A DNA stretch of 64,000 nucleotides. Origin: Alcaligenaceae bacterium CGII-47. Its GTDB lineage: Bacteria > Pseudomonadota > Gammaproteobacteria > Burkholderiales > Burkholderiaceae_B. Where the stretch lies: the NCBI GenBank assembly GCA_019166125.1, contig JAHTBO010000003.1:252985-316984 (forward strand), read 5' to 3'. Shown piece after piece: positions 57,016-64,000 of the stretch; the stretch's first letter is position 1, and every line of letters begins with the position of its first letter. Under the pieces are notes generated by a model, which ran no database searches, had not been told where the DNA came from, and saw only the letters and a program-made list of their open reading frames with translations. A program made the translations under genes and the position numbers.

Positions 57016-57542
57016 TCCCGCGCATCATCTGAGTGAATATGCAGGGCTTCAAGAAAACGTGACACCATATTGTAGGTAGCGATCGTCGCTGTCAGTTCAA
57101 CGAGCTCTCGTGCGTCAAAGTACCCCTTGACTGCAGCAAAAATATCATCTGCCACCTGCACATCAAGTGTCATTGCGTCGGTATAGGCGAGCACCGCCTG
57201 GTCACGCGCATTAAACACCTTGTCTAATGGCCCAGCACGCAATGCATCCAGTTGGCCCTGGCTTAACCCCTGCGCAAGTGCAATAGGGGCGTGTTGATCC
57301 GCCTCATAGGGAGCACGATTCAGGTAGGCAATGCGCATGATCACCATTTCCCGAATATCGCCAGGCAGTACGGTCTGCTGGCGTATACCCGTGAGATGAT
57401 TAAGCCAACCTTGCGCGACCGGCGCACTATGCAACAGCATCTGATAGAGATGCAGGACGCTACCGCGCTCAGCCACAATCCGCTCGACCAGCGGGCGCAC
57501 CTCATCATGGTGCAGGTCAGCATAATCAAGTCGTGCCATCAC
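57012..57542 (-). CDS. Carboxymuconolactone decarboxylase / AhpD-like protein
   Basis: A 176-residue all-helical protein of the CMD/AhpD family. The motif REMVIMRIAYLNRAPYEADQHAP-like region (split at about 65-87) lacks the CxxC of peroxidatic AhpD, so peroxidase activity is unlikely and a decarboxylase- or unknown-type role remains. ELVELTATIATYNMVSRFLE is also typical. It lies 23 nt after the aminotransferase gene and is probably cotranscribed with it. Confidence 0.85.
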   Translation of the reverse strand: MMARLDYADLHHDEVRPLVERIVAERGSVLHLYQMLLHSAPVAQGWLNHLTGIRQQTVLPGDIREMVIMRIAYLNRAPYEADQHAPIALAQGLSQGQLDALRAGPLDKVFNARDQAVLAYTDAMTLDVQVADDIFAAVKGYFDARELVELTATIATYNMVSRFLEALHIHSDDARD

Positions 57543-57565
57543 GAGCTCCTAGCAGTTCAGATTGA

Positions 57566-58891
57566 TCAAGCAGGCAGAACATCGCGTATCGTGCGCGCGA
57601 CGCGCGCGGCGATCTCATCAATATCCGCTGCCGTGCAAATAAAGGGAGGGGCAAGCAGGATGTGATCACCATGCACACCATCAATGGTGCCTCCCATGGG
57701 ATACATCAGCAAGCCGTTGGCCATGGCGTGTCGCTTGAGTTTTGCGTGCGTCTTTAAGGCCGGGTCCAGTACTGATTTATCCGCCTTGTCCTGAACGAAT
57801 TCAATGCCCACGAATAAGCCCCGACCGCGAATATCCCCGACATTCGGGTGCGCACCCAGTGTCTCACGCAGGACCGCACGCAACTGCTCGCCACGCGCTC
57901 GGACATTGGCCAGCAGGTCGTCGCGCTCGATGACCTGCTGTACCGCCAAGGCGGCGGCGCAGGCTGTCGCATGACCCATATAGGTGTGGCCATGTTGGAA
58001 AAAACCGCTACCATCAACAATCGCCTGGTATATCGGGTCACTTACCAACATTGCGCCAATCGGCTGATAGCCGGCGCCCAGTCCCTTGGCGATGGTCAGG
58101 ATATCAGGCACAACATCATCCTCAACACACGCAAACAGATGTCCGGTGCGGCCCATTCCCGCCATGACCTCATCGAGGATCAACAACACCCCGTAACGAT
58201 CGCAGACCTCTCGGATGCGTTGTAGATAAGTTCGCACTGGCGCAACCGCCCCAGCGGTCGCCCCCACCACGGTTTCCGCAACAAACGCTGCCACCGTCTC
58301 TGGTCCGAGTTCCAGAATTTTCTGTTCCAGCTCTTCGGCCAGCCTCGCAGCATAAGCTTGCTCAGTCTCGTCCTCGCGCTGGTCGCGGTAGGCATAGCAG
58401 GGCGACACATGATGTGCTGGCACCAGCAAAGGCAGAAACGGCGCTCGTCGCCAGGCATTACCGCCAATCGCCAGCGCTCCCAGCGTATTGCCGTGATAGC
58501 TCTGCCGGCGAGCAATAAAATGCCGCCGCGTATCCTGACCGATTTCTACAAAGTACTGGCGTGCCAGCTTAAGGGATGCCTCGATCGCCTCTGAGCCACC
58601 CGAGACAAAATACACATGATTCAGATCGCCCGGCGCACGCTCTGCCAGAAAATCAGCCAGATCCTCACAAACCTGAGTGGTAAAAAATGAAGAATGCGCA
58701 TAGGCTATCTGGTCGAGCTGATGCTTGATCGCGTGAATCACATCAGGATGCCCGTGCCCCAGGCAGCAAACTGCTGCGCCACCCGATGCATCAATGTATT
58801 GCTTACCTCGCTGATCAAACAAGGATATGCCTTGGCCTCGTACCGCAACATCCAGCGTATGCTGTGGGTTACGATGAAAAACATGTGTCAC
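57566..58891 (-). CDS. Class III PLP aminotransferase
   Basis: A 442-residue aminotransferase family III enzyme (omega-aminotransferase / ornithine-type fold). Key segments are DASGGAAVCCLGHGHPDVIH, FVSGGSEAIEASLKLARQYF, SYHGNTLGALAIGG, LILDEVMAGMGRTGHLFA and the PLP lysine in LTIAKGLGAGYQPIGAM. Start is GTG at 58891 with GGAGAGG 7 nt upstream; this removes a long unsupported N-terminus. It is divergent from the RpiR-type regulator and convergent-coupled with the AhpD-like gene. Substrate unknown; the C45 acyltransferase nearby suggests amine or amide catabolism. Confidence 0.93.
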   Translation of the reverse strand: MTHVFHRNPQHTLDVAVRGQGISLFDQRGKQYIDASGGAAVCCLGHGHPDVIHAIKHQLDQIAYAHSSFFTTQVCEDLADFLAERAPGDLNHVYFVSGGSEAIEASLKLARQYFVEIGQDTRRHFIARRQSYHGNTLGALAIGGNAWRRAPFLPLLVPAHHVSPCYAYRDQREDETEQAYAARLAEELEQKILELGPETVAAFVAETVVGATAGAVAPVRTYLQRIREVCDRYGVLLILDEVMAGMGRTGHLFACVEDDVVPDILTIAKGLGAGYQPIGAMLVSDPIYQAIVDGSGFFQHGHTYMGHATACAAALAVQQVIERDDLLANVRARGEQLRAVLRETLGAHPNVGDIRGRGLFVGIEFVQDKADKSVLDPALKTHAKLKRHAMANGLLMYPMGGTIDGVHGDHILLAPPFICTAADIDEIAARVARTIRDVLPA

Positions 58892-59002
58892 GATTCGACC
58901 TCTCCGGATATATTCAACCGATACATTCAACAACCGTTTCATCCATAATATACTATGCAACAAATAAATCAATCTGAATTGCATCTTTGAGTCTGAGCCG
59001 CC

Positions 59003-59869
59003 ATGTCTGCACCCCATTCTGTCGACGCCTTGATCAAGCACATTCAGTCCCGCTATAAGGATATGAGTCCTCAGTTTCAGATCGGTGCTCATTACCTGAT
59101 CGATCATCCCACCGAAATCACGCTCATCTCGATGCGCAAAATCGCCAGCCTTGCGGGGGTCCACCCCGCCACCCTCGTTAGGCTGGCGCAATACCTGGGC
59201 TACGCGGGGTGGGACGAAATGAAGGCGGTCTTTAGTGACCGGCTGCGCATGCTGCCTGGTGGCTATGCGGACCGGGCGCAGGCTCTGGTCGCCGATACCC
59301 CATCAAGAGCGACCGCATGGGAACAGACGGTACACGCTCAGTCCGTGGACATCCATGCACTCGGATCAGCCAATGCCACGGCCCTGCCTGATGCAATTCA
59401 GGCCTTGCATCAGGCGCGACGCCTGCATATCACGGGCTTTCGTGCTTCGCATGCCGTCGCCTTCAGTTTTCAGTACCTATGCAGCTTATTCAAGCCAGAG
59501 GTCTTTTTACTGGACAACCACGCAGGCACCCTGAACACCGCGCTACATCACCTCAGCCCCGATGATGTGATTGTTCTTATCAGCTTCGCCCCGTACTCCC
59601 GCGAGATTATGCAGATATCTGCGGCTGCGGTACACGCGGGATGTACGATTATCGCTCTGTCCGACAGCAAGCTTGCACCCATCGCACTAGAGGCGGATCA
59701 CGTGCTGACCTTTGCGACACACAGCAGTTCCTTTTTTCCTTCGACTGTCGCTGCCCAAGCCCTGGTCGAGCTGCTCGCCCAGCACATGCTGCTCCTGGCG
59801 GATCCCTCAGCCATCCAGGGGCTGGCAGACATCGAAAGACGTCTGCATGATACCGGCGCCTATCTCTAG
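59003..59869 (+). CDS. MurR/RpiR-family transcriptional regulator
   Basis: A 288-residue regulator with an N-terminal RpiR helix-turn-helix (ITLISMRKIASLAGVHPATL, VRLAQYLGYAGWDEMKAVFS) and a C-terminal SIS domain (GFRASHAVAFSFQYLCSLF, LISFAPYSREIMQISAAAVH). SIS domains usually sense phosphosugars, but members also control amino-acid catabolism. It is divergent from the aminotransferase gene and 18 nt ahead of the C45 gene, so it likely regulates both. Confidence 0.93.
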   Translation: MSAPHSVDALIKHIQSRYKDMSPQFQIGAHYLIDHPTEITLISMRKIASLAGVHPATLVRLAQYLGYAGWDEMKAVFSDRLRMLPGGYADRAQALVADTPSRATAWEQTVHAQSVDIHALGSANATALPDAIQALHQARRLHITGFRASHAVAFSFQYLCSLFKPEVFLLDNHAGTLNTALHHLSPDDVIVLISFAPYSREIMQISAAAVHAGCTIIALSDSKLAPIALEADHVLTFATHSSSFFPSTVAAQALVELLAQHMLLLADPSAIQGLADIERRLHDTGAYL

Positions 59870-59887
59870 GCCCCAAGGAATACCACC

Positions 59888-60889
59888 ATGCTCACCTGGA
59901 TCGAAGCCGAAGGAAGCCCTGAACAAATTGGATATAGACTTGGGTGCTGGGGAAGGCAGGCCTGTCATGACCACCTGCTCAGCTCACCTGCATGGCATAC
60001 GATCATGCGTTGGCGCGAAAGCGACGCTATCCGGGTCATGGGGACACTGGTCGATCAGCACTTTCCGTGGATTGCAGCCGAACTCGACGGCCTGGCCAAG
60101 GGCTTAGGGCTGCCATACGAGGATGTGTTGCTATGGAATTGCCGGGGAGATCTCTGGGCGATGGCACCAGATGGATGCACGACGGTCCTGGCACCGGGGC
60201 GCCTCACGCATAATGAAGATGGCGACCCGGGCTTTAATGGCCGCTGTGGTATCGCACATGTCCAACCTACCACGGCACCCGCTTTCGTGTCTTTTGTGTA
60301 TCCTGGCTCGATCCCTGGCCACACCTTTGCCGTCACTGATGCAGGACTGGCAATGACGGTCAATAACGTACGCGCTCATGCCGTCGCCCTTGGCCTGCCG
60401 CGCATGGTGTTGACCCGCGCCATCCTCGCACAGCCCTCAATGTCACAAGCATGCGAGCTGTTGCGCAGCCTGCCACGCGCCGGTGCATTTCACCTCGGAC
60501 TGGGACAAACCGGCGCCAACGAGACCCTCAGTATCGAGTTTGCGTCCCAGGGGCTTTCAATCGAGACCGTCACCACCCCGCGCCTGCATGCCAACCACGC
60601 GAACCATACCGCCTTGCATGATCTGCCTCAGACGATCACCGCATCCTCGCGCCAGCGCCAGCTGCGCGGCGACGCGCTAATCAACGCGCAGGTGCCGGCG
60701 CTATCAATTCTTGCAGACCAACAAGACAACGCCGAGCCTATCTACCGTCGCCATGCCCACGATACCGACAATGAAAACACACAGGCCACTGCAGACATTG
60801 TCTTCAGTGGCCCGATCGTGACCTGGTCCATCTACGCGCACCCAGAGCAGGCGGCGCATTTTCAGCTTCAAGGCCTACAACGCGTATAA
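59888..60889 (+). CDS. C45 family autoproteolytic acyltransferase/amidohydrolase
   Basis: A 333-residue protein of the acyl-CoA:6-APA acyltransferase (peptidase C45, Ntn hydrolase) family. These precursors self-cleave before a Cys that becomes the nucleophile; here Cys97 in DGCTTVLAPG fits. GFNGRCGIAHVQP, VTDAGLAMTVNNV and GLPRMVLTRAILA are family segments. Start is supported by AAGGAAT upstream. It follows the RpiR gene by 18 nt. It may hydrolyse amide bonds of peptides or beta-lactam-like compounds; the substrate is unknown. Confidence 0.88.
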   Translation: MLTWIEAEGSPEQIGYRLGCWGRQACHDHLLSSPAWHTIMRWRESDAIRVMGTLVDQHFPWIAAELDGLAKGLGLPYEDVLLWNCRGDLWAMAPDGCTTVLAPGRLTHNEDGDPGFNGRCGIAHVQPTTAPAFVSFVYPGSIPGHTFAVTDAGLAMTVNNVRAHAVALGLPRMVLTRAILAQPSMSQACELLRSLPRAGAFHLGLGQTGANETLSIEFASQGLSIETVTTPRLHANHANHTALHDLPQTITASSRQRQLRGDALINAQVPALSILADQQDNAEPIYRRHAHDTDNENTQATADIVFSGPIVTWSIYAHPEQAAHFQLQGLQRV

Positions 60890-60901
60890 GTTGAATCGCA
60901 C

Positions 60902-61228
60902 TTACTGGACGCGGCTGACCATGTACTCGACGGCAGCGCGTACCGCCGCATCATCCGCCTTGGTGCCGCCGCGCGCAGGCATGCTGCCCTTGCCATTGAT
61001 GGCAATGCTGACCACCTCGTCCATGCCCTTTTCCAGTAGCGGTTCCCAGACCTTTTTGCTCCCCTTGCCAAGCTTGGGCGCATTCGCTGCACCGGTGCTG
61101 TGGCAGGCGATACACGCTGATTTGTAGAGCTTTTCCCCTGCAGGGTTGAGCTTGCCGCTGTCCGAGGCCATTGCCATCGCAGGAACCAGAGCCAGGGCCA
61201 GAGCACCCGCACAAATCATCTTCAACAT
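60902..61228 (-). CDS. Small c-type cytochrome, c5 family
   Basis: A 108-residue periplasmic monoheme cytochrome. A Sec signal (MICAGALALALVPAMAMA) is followed by the heme motif CIACH and the axial Met in GSMPARGG. The size fits cytochrome c5. AAGGAG precedes the start. It lies 52 nt after nirK in the same direction and may donate electrons to NirK. The intervening gap holds a strong hairpin. Confidence 0.93.
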   Translation of the reverse strand: MLKMICAGALALALVPAMAMASDSGKLNPAGEKLYKSACIACHSTGAANAPKLGKGSKKVWEPLLEKGMDEVVSIAINGKGSMPARGGTKADDAAVRAAVEYMVSRVQ

Positions 61229-61250
61229 TCTCTTCTCCTTAGTCGTTCTG

Positions 61251-61273
61251 GTATGGCCTCAGCGGCCATACCT
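61251..61273. terminator. Intercistronic hairpin between nirK and the cytochrome gene
   Basis: GGTATGGCC and GGCCATACC form a perfect 9-bp stem with a 5-nt loop. It has no U-run, so it may be a processing or stabilising hairpin that separates nirK and cytochrome transcripts rather than a strong terminator. Confidence 0.5.
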
Positions 61274-61280
61274 AGCTGGC

Positions 61281-62483
61281 TTACTTGGCAGGGATCGGCC
61301 CCGGGGCAGCAACCTGTTTCATCAAATCATCGTTCCACTTACCCTCGACCTTGACGTGACCAGCCGCCCCCAATTCGAAGGCCTCGATCAGGTTGTGGTT
61401 CACATAGGCATAAACGCCCGGCTGCTTGAAGGTATAGAACGCTGCACCGGCTGATCCGCCACGGATGAACCAAGTCTCTAGACCCTTTTCCGGCGGGTTG
61501 TCAAACTTGCCCGTCTCCCAGACCCAGTCGCCGTGACCGCCAATCAGGTGTGGACGCGTGTCACGATTAGCCGAGGCATGAATAAACAACACGCTCTCAC
61601 CCACCTTGGCGGTCATGGCACCATCACCCATAAGTGCGCCGACCTTACCGTTGAACACGATATGTGACGGAATCAGACCGCGCATGGCCTCAACGGTGTC
61701 GCCGTAGCTCTCTAGCGCCGTGTCGTACTCTTTGTAGTTGCCGTTTTCATCTTTGGGAATGTACAGGTCGAATTCACCGATGGTGTAGACCTTGTCGTAG
61801 CTCAAGGACTTGCCTTGGGTATCCTTCAGACCGTCACGAGGCAACACCATCAAGGTGCCGCTCATCCCCGTTACCACGTGCCAGGCCACCATCCCTTCAG
61901 GCGCACAATGATAAATAAAGACACCTGTGCGGTCTGCCTTAAAGCGCAAGATCGCCTGTTCACCTGGCGCCACCTTGGTCAGACCGGCGCCACCCAGTGC
62001 GCCCGTCGCAGCATGGAAATCAATGTTGTGTTCCAGCTTATTGGTGGCCGGATTGACCAGGGTAAGCTCGACGTAATCGCCCTCATGCACCACCATCGTG
62101 GGGCCTGGCATCGAGCCATCAAAGGTCATGGCCTGCATCGTTGCGCCGGACTCCTCGTCCACGACAATTTTCTTCTCTTCGATCACCATGCGAAATTCAA
62201 TCACACGGGGGGCAGCCTTGGTGGCCTGCTCGTGAGCGTGGACATGCGGCGGCGCAACCAACTTAACCTTGACGCGTTCGAGCTTGTCAACATCCACCGC
62301 GCCGCCCAACACCGCAGAGGGAGTCACACCGACGGCGCGCAACATATCATCTGTCCGAGTGCTCGCCGCAGCAACCGCTGACCCCGTCGCCAGTGCCAAT
62401 CCGCCTGCCATTGACGTCGTAAAGAAATTACGACGACTTAAAGGATTCCGGCTATCCAACTTCGTATCAGGTGAGCGATCCAT
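61281..62483 (-). CDS. nirK: Copper-containing nitrite reductase
   Basis: A 400-residue periplasmic enzyme that reduces nitrite to nitric oxide in denitrification. A Tat signal ([19 protein letters not shown]) leads. Copper ligands are visible: His/Asp/His in [10 protein letters not shown], type 1 His-Cys-His-Met in [17 protein letters not shown], His in [13 protein letters not shown] and His in [13 protein letters not shown]. This is the class I pattern. ATG at 62483 follows AAGGGAA. Two FNR/NNR-type boxes lie upstream. nirV upstream and a cytochrome c downstream complete the cluster. Confidence 0.97.
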   Translation of the reverse strand: MDRSPDTKLDSRNPLSRRNFFTTSMAGGLALATGSAVAAASTRTDDMLRAVGVTPSAVLGGAVDVDKLERVKVKLVAPPHVHAHEQATKAAPRVIEFRMVIEEKKIVVDEESGATMQAMTFDGSMPGPTMVVHEGDYVELTLVNPATNKLEHNIDFHAATGALGGAGLTKVAPGEQAILRFKADRTGVFIYHCAPEGMVAWHVVTGMSGTLMVLPRDGLKDTQGKSLSYDKVYTIGEFDLYIPKDENGNYKEYDTALESYGDTVEAMRGLIPSHIVFNGKVGALMGDGAMTAKVGESVLFIHASANRDTRPHLIGGHGDWVWETGKFDNPPEKGLETWFIRGGSAGAAFYTFKQPGVYAYVNHNLIEAFELGAAGHVKVEGKWNDDLMKQVAAPGPIPAK

Positions 62484-62579
62484 AATGATTCCCTTGCAAA
62501 TAACGGCACATATTTGGTGCCTGATGTTGTTGTTGTTCATCCAACAATTCCATCATCACATATATCGGGTTAATACTTA

Positions 62580-62593
62580 TTGCGCTAGCGCAA
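62580..62593. promoter_or_regulatory. FNR/NNR-type box upstream of nirK
   Basis: TTGCG-CTAG-CGCAA is a perfect palindrome about 103 bp before the nirK start. It fits the TTGnn-N4-nnCAA pattern of CRP/FNR-superfamily regulators (DNR, NNR, NnrR) that respond to nitric oxide. A start site about 41 bp downstream is plausible. Confidence 0.7.
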
Positions 62594-62628
62594 AGAAAAG
62601 AGAAAGTTACGTGGAAAAGACCATTACT

Positions 62629-62642
62629 TTGATCTAGCGCAA
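62629..62642. promoter_or_regulatory. Second FNR/NNR-type box upstream of nirK
   Basis: TTGAT-CTAG-CGCAA combines an FNR half-site with the NNR-like half-site. It lies 49 bp (centre to centre) upstream of the first box and just past the nirV stop. It could act as a secondary operator. Confidence 0.5.
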
Positions 62643-62647
62643 CCCTT

Positions 62648-63457
62648 TCAAGCCTCACGCACAAGACGAAAGCCTAGATTGCTCGGCGGCAATCCCACAG
62701 AGCAGGCGCCCGAACGCGGATCACGGATAAAATCCGCCATGGCGGCGCGATGTGCACCACCCAGAAAGCGCACACCGCAGTCTTCGGTCTGGGCCGCGAG
62801 CTGCAATCCGACTTGTTGTCGGATAAAGCAGGTGTTCGTCCATTCCCAGACATTACCTGCAACATCCAGCAGCCCCAGGGAATTCTCACCAAAATATCCG
62901 ATCGGTTGCGCCTGCTTTTGACGCAAGCGCCTGCGCTCGGATTCACGCTCGTATTCGGCCAACCAGCGCACGGCAGGATTATCGGGATCCGCAGCGAGTT
63001 CACCCTCTTCTTGGTAGCGCTCAGCGGCCGCACGCACCCACTCGGCGTAATCGGGCAAGCGCCAGCGCTGGCCGGTACGCCGCGACAGCCAGGCGGCATA
63101 ATCCGTAGCGTCCTGCCAGCTTACGCCGATGGCAGGATAATCCGGTGCGGACAGATGGCGAAACCCCTTATCCAGCGCGCGACAGCCCCTATCCTGGACG
63201 CAAGCGGCATATTCAGCCTGAGTCACGAGCTGCTTCATAATGAAGTGCCGTGCGCCAATCTCGGCCTCGATGCGAGGTGGCGCGACGGGCGTTCCACGGT
63301 CCAGAAATTCACCTGGCGCCTGCAAGCTGAAGACACCGGCTGGAATGTGAGCCTGCGCGATCAGCTCGGGCGCCGTTGCCTGCGGCCACAGCTGCATCAC
63401 AGCCCAGCTCAGCAAACCCAACACCGCCCCGACACCCAGTACCGTCCTCGCCCGCAT
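62648..63457 (-). CDS. nirV: NirV, formylglycine-generating-enzyme family protein
   Basis: A 269-residue protein of the SUMF1/FGE-sulfatase family that usually accompanies nirK; its role in nitrite reduction is unclear. An N-terminal helix (VLGVGAVLGLLSWAVMQL) anchors it, facing the periplasm. FGE-fold motifs are FIMKQLVTQAEYAACVQDRG, RWRLPDYAEWVRAAAERY, GLLDVAGNVWEWTNTCF and the terminal PSNLGFRLVREA. ATG at 63457 follows GGAG. It has its own NNR-type box upstream and lies 164 nt before nirK. Confidence 0.93.
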   Translation of the reverse strand: MRARTVLGVGAVLGLLSWAVMQLWPQATAPELIAQAHIPAGVFSLQAPGEFLDRGTPVAPPRIEAEIGARHFIMKQLVTQAEYAACVQDRGCRALDKGFRHLSAPDYPAIGVSWQDATDYAAWLSRRTGQRWRLPDYAEWVRAAAERYQEEGELAADPDNPAVRWLAEYERESERRRLRQKQAQPIGYFGENSLGLLDVAGNVWEWTNTCFIRQQVGLQLAAQTEDCGVRFLGGAHRAAMADFIRDPRSGACSVGLPPSNLGFRLVREA

Positions 63458-63520
63458 CACAATCACTCCAAAAACCAACCCCTCGGAGTTCTATTGGATA
63501 CGCAACGGCGCCCCGGTGTC

Positions 63521-63534
63521 TTGTGCTAGCGCAA
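63521..63534. promoter_or_regulatory. FNR/NNR-type box upstream of nirV
   Basis: TTGTG-CTAG-CGCAA lies about 70 bp before the nirV start. It shares the CTAG centre and the CGCAA half with both nirK boxes, so the three sites are likely bound by one regulator. That regulator is not encoded in this window. Confidence 0.65.
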
Positions 63535-63563
63535 AGGCTGCGCAAGCAAGGACATTAAGGTCC

Positions 63564-64000
63564 TTAACGACCCGTCCATTTTGGTGGGCGCTTTTGCATA
63601 AACGCATCAATCCCTTCGCCCACATCGTTAGCCATCATGTTTTCGGCCATCACTGCCGCAGCGTAGGCATAGGCCTGATCGAGCGCCATGCCGCACTGAC
63701 GATGGACCATGGCTTTACCGATACGCACGGCTACCGGGCTTTTTTCACAAATTGTTTGCACCAAGGCATCCAGCGCACGATCCAACTCATCTGCGGGTAC
63801 GGCATGATTGATCAAACCCTGCCGCTGCGCCTCATCCGCACTAATAAACCGCCCTGTCACCAGCATCTCGAACGCGGCCTTACGTGGGATATTACGCGTG
63901 AGTGCGACTGCTGGGGTCGAGCAAAACAGGCCCACATTGATCCCCGATACGGCAAAGCGCGCCGACTGTGCGGCGATCGCCAGGTCACAACTTGCCACCA
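63564..64000 (-). CDS. Enoyl-CoA hydratase/isomerase family protein (5' end outside window)
   Basis: C-terminal part (about 144 residues) of a crotonase, cut by the window edge on its upstream side. Visible segments are SCDLAIAAQSARFAVSGINV and GLFCSTPAVALTRNIPRKAA, then the family stretch MLVTGRFISADEAQRQGLI and the terminal MQKRPPKWTGR. The segment GLFCSTPAVALTR stands where classical hydratases have the second Glu region, and no Glu is seen there, so it may be an ECHDC3-like non-hydratase. It is the gene upstream of nirV on the same strand, but the NNR box shows nirV has its own promoter. Confidence 0.85.
   Translation of the reverse strand, partial: VASCDLAIAAQSARFAVSGINVGLFCSTPAVALTRNIPRKAAFEMLVTGRFISADEAQRQGLINHAVPADELDRALDALVQTICEKSPVAVRIGKAMVHRQCGMALDQAYAYAAAVMAENMMANDVGEGIDAFMQKRPPKWTGR

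Overview
The window looks like a chromosome segment of a GC-rich betaproteobacterium, most likely Burkholderiales and probably near Alcaligenaceae. The evidence is gene order and gene type: dksA-hslV-hslU, lpxL-dapF-DUF484-xerC, znuABC with a divergent zur, an ahcY/metF operon led by an S-adenosylhomocysteine (SAH) riboswitch, a one-cysteine DksA and a Cca without an HD domain. The genus is inference. I found no rRNA, tRNA, CRISPR array, insertion sequence or prophage.

Layout. (1) About 1-10.5 kb is accessory metabolism. It holds the end of an MFS transporter, then a long minus-strand operon (CoA-transferase, DMSP-lyase-like cupin, a complete Dpp/Opp-type ABC importer, crotonase) divergent from a MocR-like regulator. 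That regulator has lost the residues that bind pyridoxal phosphate. (2) About 10.5-18.4 kb is accessory. It holds an MFS/FMN-reductase pair and then a minus-strand cassette of patatin-like lipase, gluzincin metallopeptidase and two MBL-fold proteins; the last is split by an in-frame UGA. This cassette is the best candidate for an undescribed system. (3) 18.4-24.7 kb holds a LysR regulator divergent from a pirin, a CBS4-PAS-GGDEF-EAL signalling protein and a thiamine-diphosphate enzyme. (4) 25-44 kb is mostly core: glmS, an Lrp/AsnC regulator, an RhlE-like helicase, a MidA-type methyltransferase, an S8 autotransporter, cca, slt, 5-formyl-THF cyclo-ligase, metF, a small membrane protein, ahcY with its riboswitch, a diguanylate cyclase and a TonB receptor. 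(5) 44-57 kb is core: DUF1289, metK, lpxL, dapF, DUF484, xerC, znuABC, zur, a CobW-type zinc GTPase, dksA, hslVU and a cobalamin adenosyltransferase. (6) 57-64 kb holds an AhpD-like protein, a class III aminotransferase divergent from an RpiR regulator with a C45 acyltransferase, then the denitrification genes cytochrome c5-nirK-nirV and a crotonase cut by the window end.

How genes work together. ahcY, metF and metK belong to the methyl cycle, and the riboswitch lets SAH control ahcY expression. A perfect Zur-type palindrome lies between zur and the znu operon, and a CobW GTPase follows, forming a zinc-homeostasis block. nirK and nirV carry three related FNR/NNR-type boxes that share a CTAG centre, which suggests one nitric-oxide or oxygen-responsive regulator. 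Many start sites were set from Shine-Dalgarno sequences and are shorter than the longest open frames.
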